From NCBI GenBank assembly GCA_027214385.1, contig JAPVXR010000006.1, positions 62,001-126,000 on the forward strand: a DNA stretch of 64,000 bases, given 5' to 3'. Position 1 is the first letter of the stretch; every line of letters begins with the position of its first letter. Below, one piece after another: positions 29,613 through 37,774 of the stretch. A program made the translations under genes and the position numbers. This DNA is from Cryomorphaceae bacterium 1068. Its GTDB lineage: Bacteria > Bacteroidota > Bacteroidia > Flavobacteriales_D > Cryomorphaceae. The notes beneath the pieces are model-generated. The model was not told the origin of the DNA, did not search any database, and saw only the letters and a list, made by a program, of their open reading frames with translations.

Positions 29613-29743
29613 GTCTGTGGCTGAGCTAAAGAGTCCATTAGCAAGGCGCAGGCAGTTTTAGAAACCAAGGAATTGACCAATGTCAATGACTGCTTTTAAA
29701 ACAAGTGTAACGCAGATAATGGGCTATATAGACAGCCACAGAC
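29613..29743. repeat. Structured intergenic repeat, copy 2, with 10-bp terminal inverted repeats
   Basis: The second copy is framed by GTCTGTGGCT (29613-29622) and AGCCACAGAC (29734-29743), a perfect 10-bp inverted repeat; copy 1 has only part of this. The whole unit is an imperfect palindrome centred on ATTGAC-CAAT-GTCAAT. It ends two bases before the ATG of the DUF2721 gene, so it would form that gene's 5' leader or span its promoter. It looks like a MITE-type element or an RNA-structured repeat. Confidence 0.75.
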
Positions 29744-29744
29744 A

Positions 29745-30152
29745 ATGGAAGAACTCACACTAACAACCCCGGCCCTACTCTTCTCCGCCATCTCCCTGAT
29801 CATGTTGGCTTACACCAATCGATTTTTGGCCTACGCTGCCGTGATCAGAAACTTGCACGATAAGTACCTGGACAATAAGGACAAGAACCTCATCGAACAG
29901 ATCAAAAACTTAAAGTTGCGACTCAACCTCACGCGGTACATGCAAATCTTTGGCATTACCAGTCTACTACTTTGCGTGCTTACGATGTTCTTAATCTATA
30001 TCGACTACCACGTCTTAGCGGTGTGGGTATTTGGAACAGCCTTGCTTTTACTCATCCTTTCCTTGGCACTTTTGATTCGCGAAATCCAAATATCCATTTA
30101 CGCCTTGAGCCTTCACATAAGCGATATTGAGGAGCACTTGAAGAAAAAGTAA
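29745..30152 (+). CDS. DUF2721 membrane protein
   Basis: 135 residues with three hydrophobic segments: near the N-terminus (LLFSAISLIMLAYTNRF), and two more at about 66-88 and 91-112. A charged loop, LHDKYLDNKDKNLIEQIKNL, lies between the first two. This is the DUF2721 pattern: small inner-membrane protein of unknown role. Its start codon directly follows a palindromic repeat. The next gene begins 43 bp downstream in the same direction. Confidence 0.8.
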   Translation: MEELTLTTPALLFSAISLIMLAYTNRFLAYAAVIRNLHDKYLDNKDKNLIEQIKNLKLRLNLTRYMQIFGITSLLLCVLTMFLIYIDYHVLAVWVFGTALLLLILSLALLIREIQISIYALSLHISDIEEHLKKK

Positions 30153-30195
30153 CAAAACCATTGGCCAATCGTCGTTTCGGTAATAAGGAAAAGAC

Positions 30196-30909
30196 ATGAT
30201 TACCACCACCAACCCCAGCAAAGCCAAAACTATTTTCATTTTTTGTGCTACCATCATTCTGGGATATGCACTCTTTATAATTCCAGATGTTTTTTTCGGT
30301 GTTACCAAAAACAACGGCGGGAAGGCAGGAATTAACCTGCTCTTTATCGGCTTGTTTCAGTTCTTCTCCATTACCGCTCTGCTTTATGGCTCGCTCAAAA
30401 TCCTGAAGAAGGACTTTGCCTTTATCGGATTGCGTTTTGAGCACCTTAAAGGAGATGTACTGTTGGGCATTCTTTTCGGAGCAATTTGGACATTACTGCA
30501 ATTCTTAGTTCTCATTCCCAACACAGGCGGATTAAACCGCCTCGACATACAAGGTATGGTTGAGCTCTACGACGGCACTTTTATAGGGACAATTTCTTTT
30601 ATTGCACTGGGCGTAATAGGAGGAGGAATAACTGAAGAGCTCTTCAATCGAGGCTACTTTATCAATGTGCTTACAGACGTATTCAAAAATCCAAAAATAG
30701 GTCTATGGTTTTCCGTTGTATTGTCCATTCTGCTCTTCGCACTCGGTCATATGCCTAGTACAGCTCTTGACTGGTTCGATATCTTAGTACCCACCTTAAT
30801 GTACACTATTCTATTTATCGGAACGAAACGATTGACTGCTTCCATCGTGGCGCACGGAATCTACAATATGTCGGCAATCATCTGGGTGTACATGCTCTAC
30901 TACCAATAG
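30196..30909 (+). CDS. CPBP-family intramembrane metalloprotease
   Basis: 237 residues, about seven hydrophobic segments. The CPBP (CAAX protease / bacteriocin-processing) motifs are present: TEELFNRGYF (EE-x3-R), FALGHMPS and IVAHGIYNM, giving the Glu/His zinc site inside the membrane. Family roles include prenyl-protein processing and bacteriocin self-immunity; no bacteriocin gene is visible here. It follows the DUF2721 gene closely and is likely co-transcribed. A bidirectional terminator follows at 30918-30951. Confidence 0.88.
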   Translation: MITTTNPSKAKTIFIFCATIILGYALFIIPDVFFGVTKNNGGKAGINLLFIGLFQFFSITALLYGSLKILKKDFAFIGLRFEHLKGDVLLGILFGAIWTLLQFLVLIPNTGGLNRLDIQGMVELYDGTFIGTISFIALGVIGGGITEELFNRGYFINVLTDVFKNPKIGLWFSVVLSILLFALGHMPSTALDWFDILVPTLMYTILFIGTKRLTASIVAHGIYNMSAIIWVYMLYYQ

Positions 30910-30917
30910 AATGAACC

Positions 30918-30951
30918 AAAAAAGCCGCCCGCATATCGCAGACGGCTTTTT
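30918..30951. terminator. Bidirectional terminator
   Basis: AAAAAGCCG...CGGCTTTTT around an ATATC loop region, with A- and T-runs on the two sides. It sits between the convergent CPBP gene and the giant T9SS gene and can serve both. Confidence 0.8.
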
Positions 30952-30979
30952 AAGATTTGATTATTCGAAAATTAACACC

Positions 30980-33900
30980 TTACCGCGCTATCATAAATTT
31001 CTCATTTATTATTTCGCGTGGTGTCGACAAACGGTAAATGTAAATTCCATTTGGAAGTGCCGAACCATCGAAAGTGAAACGGTAATCGCTGTTAGCTTGT
31101 GCAACTCCATTGAAGAGGGCATCTACCATTCGACCACTCAGATCGAAGACCTCAAGCGTGGTGAGTCCTTCTTCTGCCACAGTGAAAGTAACATTGGACT
31201 GACCTTCCGTAGGATTAGGACTGGAAGCCAAAGCTGCACCACCTGGTGTAGAGAACGGTTGCCAAGAACTAAATGGCCCTGCAATAAGTGGAGTTTGCGA
31301 ACAACCGCAACGAACTCGCCACTCATAGTCAGTTCCCGGTTGCAAAGCACCGAATGGAATATTGAACGTATAGGCATCATCTCCACCTATAATTTTTGCA
31401 CCCAAAATGGAGCCTCCTGCTTCCCTAACCTGAATCTGACATCCGATTTGACCGGGAACGGGATCCCAAAGGGTGGTGAAAACGTTACTATATTGAATAG
31501 TCAAGAGACTCTCTTCATCAACAGCTGGAAACGGATTCTCGCATGGCTCAGGGGCAGAACAACCGAAGTATGATACTGCTTTGGCAAAAGCATCTTGACC
31601 GATTATGATACCATTCTTCCTCCCGGGAATGTCATCACATGGTGGGTGAATACCTCCCCAGATTCGCGATAAACCCGATTCATCTGCAGCATCCTGATAA
31701 GTGGCCCATTGTAGTTCAATGGTTACACTAGGTCCATCTTCGAATACCAAGAATTCGTCTTGCTCGGCAGTAAATGTTCCTATCCCTCCGGGGAAATAGG
31801 CATCTCCCGTCAATGACGTCATAACTTCTGCAGCTGCTCTGGAGAATGTCGAGTGCCCTGAAATATACCCGGCAAAAGGAGGCGTAACAAAGGAAGGTCT
31901 TTGGTATGGTTCCCACTCTGATGCATGAATCCAACCTACTCCGGCTTCATCCACATCTACATTGTTTATGGCGCTATGCCCTTTCCAAGCTTTTACTTTT
32001 ATATCTCCAACAAATTCATCACTGTCACCTGCAAGAGGATCTCCTACTTCTATCACTTCTATATAGTCCGGAATCAACGGAACACCCGCAGGGTGATACG
32101 AAGGACCTCCGGGGTTGGTGCTCTGACCCTTGCCTGCCATTGCTCTGATCGCAGAAATCGGTCTCAAGTAATCATGCCACCCTTTTATTCCCCAAGTAGA
32201 TACAGCAGCATCATGCATTGCTCCACCCATCATGAGGTAAGACTTTACATCCCATTCAAGATCATCAAGTTCCGGACCTTCTCCCATGAATTTCTTTTCT
32301 AACTCAGGATGGTCAGATACATAATTGAGCAAAGTGAACCAATGACCCGGAGGTGTTTCGCTATCAGGACCATCTGCCCAGAATTCTGCCAGCACACGCG
32401 CATAATCAGCTCTTGGGACCATGTTAGGGGCGTACGGCAATCCTGTAGCAGGATTGATGGCATGACCGGGACTTGTCGTTCCACCATCCATTTGATTGTA
32501 GAAACCAGGATAGTCGGCAACTGTGGCCGGCAGCACATCTCTTTTACCAATTGAAGCCGGTGAAATATCCCACATCACCCCATCGGTTGGATCCAGATGT
32601 GAACTCCATAGCATCGTGGTCATAAATCCCCAACGGTAATCTTCCGAATCGAGCACTCCCGTAGTGTCCATCAAAGGTGGTGTTCCCGGATCGTGATAAA
32701 TTTCATAATCAAAGTCATCTCGATTGAAGGTCACTTTATCTGCATCATCCAAGGCAAATGGACTTACTTGGCCCCACTCCGGGCTCAAGAATTCAGGCGT
32801 ACTTCCCGGTATTTGATTACCACTCTGGTCAATAAAAAGATCCAAGGACAGCGGCTGCCATCTGTTCCAGTCCGCGAGCTGACTATTGCCGGGCACCTTC
32901 ACAATCATCGGAGGATTTACGGGTTCATACCTCTGATTCACATATCCATTCTGCTCATTGGATCCATCTTGGAGTCCAAAGTTGATAATACATTGAGCTA
33001 TATAATTACCCATAGCAGCCGGGTCTCCGTTGCTATAATCTTGAGAGGTCATATTGATGTCATAGCCGAGTGTGACCATATGTGCGTCATAGGCCATTTG
33101 CAGTAGTGCGCTATTGGTCGAAGCGGCAAATCTATGAGAGAGTAATCTGTAGGCCATATAGCTAAGTGCCTCATCACGTGCCGCAGGAATATCGGTTGGC
33201 AAGGGGACAATAGGATCATAAGCACACGAAAATCCATCTACTGTTTTTCCTAGTAAATACGTGCAAGCATCTTGATCATACACAGCCCAGGCATCCCACA
33301 TTCCTACTGATGTGTGGAAGAGGTTTCTTGCGTGAACGGTAGGTCGAGCAAAATCCTTTCGAATGGACTCAAGCAGGAGCTCATTCCACTGTCTGGCAAC
33401 AGAACCATCTGTGCTAACGGTAGGAAAATCCACATCAGGCTCACAATTGGGATCAGGATTCGTAGGACAGGCATCACATGCATCCGCTAATCCGTCCAAG
33501 TCGAAATCTGCTGAACTCGTCACGAGGGCGCAGTTATCACTCATGAAAACATTGTATCCCGCGCAGCCTCCTGTTATGATGTCTTGAAGGCCGTCACCAT
33601 TGATATCGGCAAATCCAAGATCATAGCTGTTCACTTCCCATTCCAATACATCCATTGTATGATGATCCACAAAGATGCCACCCTGATTTTCTAAAAGCGC
33701 GAGTTTGCGCTCTGAATCACATGGAGGGACATCTACCACAACATCTGATACAGCGATATCTAAATCACCATCTAAATCTAAATCCACAGCGTGTACATTT
33801 CCTCCGAAACCGGAGAGCCCGTTCACCACATTCGTAGTCGTGAAATTGAGACTGTTGTCAGCTACAACCGAGTTGACGGTCACCAAATAGTCTGCTCCAT

Positions 33901-36900
33901 CATCTACTACGAAAACATCTAAGAGTCCATCCGCATTGAAGTCAGCAACCTCGAAAGTATATGGTGCTCCCGGTGCTAGATTCTGCCAATTTGCAAATGT
34001 ACCCGCACCCTCATTGAAGAGTACGAAGAGCCCCACATCTCCCCATGGAAGTATGGGGAATAATGTCGATACTTTCAGAATATCCTCATCGCCATCATTG
34101 TCCATATCATGAATCTGAACAGTTGTACCAAAGGCCGAATTTCTGAGATTACCCAATCGGGAATCACTTTGATCCGTGAATACTCCGTTTCCATCATTTA
34201 TGAGAAGATAGTCTTGAGCGACTCCCTGACCGGAAGTCTGCTTATAGCTGACAAAGTAGATGTCTTGATCGTTATCCCCATCAATGTCTCCTCCGGTTAC
34301 TCCACAAATCCTGAGAATGTCTGCTCCCGTAAGGGTTGGGAATCTTGTGGAACTTTCGTCAATCAGCCCTAACCATGTTCCGTTTCCATCATCTCCTTGG
34401 TTGGCATAGTAGCGGGGTTGTTGACCAAACGTATTTGCTACGATAACATCTTTCCAGCCATCGCCATCAAAGTCACCTATGTACAGGTCTCTCGCGAATG
34501 TTTCAGAAGTAATAAATTCAGGTGCATAGAGTGTAGTTCTATCGGTAAGTACCCCATCTTCATTCATCAAGAGCAGATCGGATTTAGCTCCTTCTGAAGT
34601 AAGAGAGAATGGCTCTTTACGACAAACAATCACGTCATCAAAGCCGTCATTATCAAGGTCAGCTACAGCAATATCTTTTTCTTCATCATCACTATTGGCT
34701 ACCGAAGTAAGGGCCAGTCTTGATGGAGTTGCATCACTAAACTCAAGCCATAAATTACCGGGGTATGAAGTGATGAGTGTCACCTCGAGGGGACCAACCC
34801 ATGCACTAAATCCTCCCAATCCACAATCTGATCTTACATATATATCAAATGACTCGCCTGCTGAACCTGTCAATGCGAAAGAAGCAGCGCTAACCGAATT
34901 CGTTGGTACTCCTGAAGGTGTGAATCCCGCACTTCCAATCTCCAGATCCCAGTTCGAAGCCGTTCCATTTTCGGTCCAAGTGATGTCAGCACCAGTACTT
35001 GTATAGTTCGAACCTTGCAGCTCGCTCGGCTCTGCACAGATGAAGGCCGGTGTAAATGTCACGGTAAAATCGGAAGCGTTTGGAGTCCATCCATCCCCCC
35101 ACATAATGTAGTAATCGGTGCCGGCGGTAACTTCGAATTCAACTTCAGATTCGTATGGAGAAGAACCGGTGAAATCATCGTCACAAGCTATTTCCGTCAG
35201 GGACCCACAGGTTCCGACCCCAACTGATACTTCCGTATCTACTCCACCTATGCCTACTGATGAAATATTTAAGGTTCCCGGCACAGTAGCCGAATAAACA
35301 AACCAGTTCGCATTCTGAGGATTGCTACCCATACACGACTCAAAGTCTTCATAAATTCCATCAATAAAGCCGGTATTGAAAGTCCCTCCTACACTTACAT
35401 CTATGGCTACATCGCAAAAGCTTACCGGTAAAGGAATGGTGAATCTGAACGGTCCTGCCCAGTCGCTTTCGCCTATTCCTCCGGAAGCAGCGCAATTTGA
35501 CCGGACAAAAAAGTCATAAACCGTTCCCTGAGTACCCGAAAAAGCATAAGGAATGGTAACGCCCGCGTTAGTCGGAGTTCCTGTAGGTGTAAAGTCAGCC
35601 AATCCAATTTCCAAGTCCCAGCTCGTTGCCGAGCCATTTTCGGTCCATGAAAGATCAGCGCCCGTTATGGACAAATTAGAAGCTATCCCATCCGTTGGAA
35701 TCGGACAGAACTCTGATTCTTGCCAGTAGGATACACCATCCTGAAATCCTGATCCCGTATAAGCATATTCGAAACCAAGCGGCACGAAATCTCCCGTACC
35801 CCAGATGCCTTTGGCTACCGCCACAAACTCACTTCCATTTCCTCCGCTGCCCCATTGGGTAAAGTCTAACATGACGGCAGGATTACCCAAATTACCTGTC
35901 GGTAGAAAAAGACTCATGTCAGCACCGGCAATCGTAAATCCTGAACCGGTAGTCCAAGCTACGGTAACCTGCTCACCTGTTCCCAGGTTAAAGTCACCAT
36001 TTACAATGGTCAAGTCGCTAAGGTTGCTTGTGCACGAAAACTCTGAGCAGAGTCTGTAGGCACTAATATCTGCAGGCTCTCCACCAAAATTTTTGATGGT
36101 TACCTCTTGAGAATAAGGGTTGACCTCGGTCAATCTGATCACCGCAGGCAGAAGGCCTTCTAAAATGCTAATGCGCGTATTTATAGCTGGTGAGACAACC
36201 ACGTCTACCTGACCCGAAGGCCACCGAACGATAACGCTGTCTACCTCAGTATCGGTTCCTAATCCAAAGAACAAATCAAGAGAACTCATGGGCTTGAAGT
36301 TTTCTCCTGAACGGCTCTCTCGGATTTGCATTCCTAAATCACTGTAGCACTCTACTCTGGCACCTATTCCGTCAAGATTGGAATTCGTACCCGTTAGATC
36401 TACCTTCAAGTAATTATTGCTTCCTCCGTCGTTCATCCAGAGAGTACCACCGGTAAATACATCGATATAACCGTCGTTGTTGAGGTCTCCAAGGCCTCCC
36501 TTGTCAAAGGGAAGAGAACCACCGGTGAAGGTAAAATCACCATCGTTGTGCCAGTATTCCAAGTCCGCGGCAGAAGAAGCCTCCATTAGCATATCTACAT
36601 ACCCGTCGTTATCGAAATCCGCTCCAATTAATGCCCATGCACCAATATCAGAGAGATCCAGACCACTACCTGAACTTACATCGGTATAATTTCCTGTACC
36701 GTCATTCGCTCTCAAGTAATTTTGATTGGTATGGTTCACCGTGTAGGTATCCATATCCCCGTCATTGTCAAAATCTTCGAATATGGTCACCCATGATTGC
36801 TCATTGTCAAAGAGGCCGTAGTCTGCTATGACATTTCCAGAGTAGTTGTTGTTCCCGTCATTCACATACAAAGCATTCTCTCTTTCCACGTCTCCGGGAG

Positions 36901-37519
36901 AAGAGCCCAGTCTGCATTTTGCAATGTACAGATCTATGTCTCCGTCATTATCAAAGTCCGTCCATACACTGGCGTAGTTTCCGGCAAGTGGAACCGTAGC
37001 AATCAAACTCTGGTCTTCCGTCATGAAGCCTGTACCATCATTGCGGTAAGGATGACTCAGATCAACATCGTGACAAGCAAAGGCATCCAGATCACCATCA
37101 TTGTCGATATCTACGATGTTGGTTCGCTGACTGAAAATGTAATCATCAATGAACTGCTCAGTAAATGCTGTGCCCGTGGAATTGGAAAGATAAAAGGACA
37201 CTCTCGAGCCTCCCCCGAACATAAGGTCCAAATAACCATCTGAATTAAGGTCTCCCGCCGCGATGCTCCATGAAGGACTGTTTTGGGCGTTCACGTCGTA
37301 AATCACTTGGTCAAACGTGCCGTCAGCCTGTTGGTAGTCTATAGAAATATCATTACCTGATAAGGTGACTACATCGTCAAGGCCATCACCATCCATATCG
37401 GCTACACACGGAGAACCGCCTCCCGTGTTATTCAATAGGCTGGTCATATTTGTGAAAGACTGTCCGATGAGACAGTTCGAGAGTAGGATCGTGCAGAGCA
37501 CGAGAAATCTGGTTTTCAT
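30980..37519 (-). CDS. Giant FG-GAP / vanadium-haloperoxidase-type T9SS protein
   Basis: 2179 residues. In order: signal peptide (to about 20); FG-GAP/VCBS repeats with DxDxDG Ca sites (about 25-370; DFDNDGDIDLYIAK); an ASPIC/UnbV domain (GIGARVECY, VRWPSGQ; about 375-450); a lamin-tail-like part; FN3 and PPC-like modules; a second FG-GAP block (about 915-1330); and a thrombospondin-3-like DFDLDGLADACDACP. A vanadium-haloperoxidase domain (about 1363-2000) follows, then an FN3-like part and a T9SS C-terminus. The vanadate-site residues of haloperoxidases are all present: Lys1779 and Arg1786 (KGWHDYLRP), His1889 (SGHSTF), and Arg1952 and His1958 (RIWGGIH). It is predicted to be exported and to oxidise halides with H2O2, or to act as a related phosphatase. 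Confidence 0.9.
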   Translation of the reverse strand: MKTRFLVLCTILLSNCLIGQSFTNMTSLLNNTGGGSPCVADMDGDGLDDVVTLSGNDISIDYQQADGTFDQVIYDVNAQNSPSWSIAAGDLNSDGYLDLMFGGGSRVSFYLSNSTGTAFTEQFIDDYIFSQRTNIVDIDNDGDLDAFACHDVDLSHPYRNDGTGFMTEDQSLIATVPLAGNYASVWTDFDNDGDIDLYIAKCRLGSSPGDVERENALYVNDGNNNYSGNVIADYGLFDNEQSWVTIFEDFDNDGDMDTYTVNHTNQNYLRANDGTGNYTDVSSGSGLDLSDIGAWALIGADFDNDGYVDMLMEASSAADLEYWHNDGDFTFTGGSLPFDKGGLGDLNNDGYIDVFTGGTLWMNDGGSNNYLKVDLTGTNSNLDGIGARVECYSDLGMQIRESRSGENFKPMSSLDLFFGLGTDTEVDSVIVRWPSGQVDVVVSPAINTRISILEGLLPAVIRLTEVNPYSQEVTIKNFGGEPADISAYRLCSEFSCTSNLSDLTIVNGDFNLGTGEQVTVAWTTGSGFTIAGADMSLFLPTGNLGNPAVMLDFTQWGSGGNGSEFVAVAKGIWGTGDFVPLGFEYAYTGSGFQDGVSYWQESEFCPIPTDGIASNLSITGADLSWTENGSATSWDLEIGLADFTPTGTPTNAGVTIPYAFSGTQGTVYDFFVRSNCAASGGIGESDWAGPFRFTIPLPVSFCDVAIDVSVGGTFNTGFIDGIYEDFESCMGSNPQNANWFVYSATVPGTLNISSVGIGGVDTEVSVGVGTCGSLTEIACDDDFTGSSPYESEVEFEVTAGTDYYIMWGDGWTPNASDFTVTFTPAFICAEPSELQGSNYTSTGADITWTENGTASNWDLEIGSAGFTPSGVPTNSVSAASFALTGSAGESFDIYVRSDCGLGGFSAWVGPLEVTLITSYPGNLWLEFSDATPSRLALTSVANSDDEEKDIAVADLDNDGFDDVIVCRKEPFSLTSEGAKSDLLLMNEDGVLTDRTTLYAPEFITSETFARDLYIGDFDGDGWKDVIVANTFGQQPRYYANQGDDGNGTWLGLIDESSTRFPTLTGADILRICGVTGGDIDGDNDQDIYFVSYKQTSGQGVAQDYLLINDGNGVFTDQSDSRLGNLRNSAFGTTVQIHDMDNDGDEDILKVSTLFPILPWGDVGLFVLFNEGAGTFANWQNLAPGAPYTFEVADFNADGLLDVFVVDDGADYLVTVNSVVADNSLNFTTTNVVNGLSGFGGNVHAVDLDLDGDLDIAVSDVVVDVPPCDSERKLALLENQGGIFVDHHTMDVLEWEVNSYDLGFADINGDGLQDIITGGCAGYNVFMSDNCALVTSSADFDLDGLADACDACPTNPDPNCEPDVDFPTVSTDGSVARQWNELLLESIRKDFARPTVHARNLFHTSVGMWDAWAVYDQDACTYLLGKTVDGFSCAYDPIVPLPTDIPAARDEALSYMAYRLLSHRFAASTNSALLQMAYDAHMVTLGYDINMTSQDYSNGDPAAMGNYIAQCIINFGLQDGSNEQNGYVNQRYEPVNPPMIVKVPGNSQLADWNRWQPLSLDLFIDQSGNQIPGSTPEFLSPEWGQVSPFALDDADKVTFNRDDFDYEIYHDPGTPPLMDTTGVLDSEDYRWGFMTTMLWSSHLDPTDGVMWDISPASIGKRDVLPATVADYPGFYNQMDGGTTSPGHAINPATGLPYAPNMVPRADYARVLAEFWADGPDSETPPGHWFTLLNYVSDHPELEKKFMGEGPELDDLEWDVKSYLMMGGAMHDAAVSTWGIKGWHDYLRPISAIRAMAGKGQSTNPGGPSYHPAGVPLIPDYIEVIEVGDPLAGDSDEFVGDIKVKAWKGHSAINNVDVDEAGVGWIHASEWEPYQRPSFVTPPFAGYISGHSTFSRAAAEVMTSLTGDAYFPGGIGTFTAEQDEFLVFEDGPSVTIELQWATYQDAADESGLSRIWGGIHPPCDDIPGRKNGIIIGQDAFAKAVSYFGCSAPEPCENPFPAVDEESLLTIQYSNVFTTLWDPVPGQIGCQIQVREAGGSILGAKIIGGDDAYTFNIPFGALQPGTDYEWRVRCGCSQTPLIAGPFSSWQPFSTPGGAALASSPNPTEGQSNVTFTVAEEGLTTLEVFDLSGRMVDALFNGVAQANSDYRFTFDGSALPNGIYIYRLSTPREIINEKFMIAR

Positions 37520-37711
37520 ATGATTGGGTTAGTGTTCCTGCGCGAAGCACGGAAAGTAGTAAGCAAGTTGGAAAAGTAGGTAATTAATTGAATAGAATCA
37601 ATTTAACTTAAGCAGTAAATTGATTTCCAGGGGATCATGTTTTAAACAAAAAACAAATCGTCTCACATCATTGAGCGGAAGCTTGTCTGGAAGCATGCGT
37701 CTCGTTCAACT

Positions 37712-37743
37712 AAAAAAAGCCGTCGCGCAGGGCGCGACGGCTT
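37712..37743 (-). terminator. Terminator of the VCBS-repeat T9SS gene
   Basis: A perfect 11-bp stem (AAGCCGTCGCG with CGCGACGGCTT) lies 32 bp beyond the stop; read on the minus strand, a T-run follows. Confidence 0.88.
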
Positions 37744-37774
37744 CTCGTCAATTGGTTATTCAAAACTTGACAGC

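Noticed and set aside
30911-31573. 220-residue plus-strand frame over the end of the giant T9SS gene
   Set aside because: It lies antisense to a protein with clear FN3 and T9SS motifs, crosses the bidirectional terminator, and has the irregular composition of a shadow frame.
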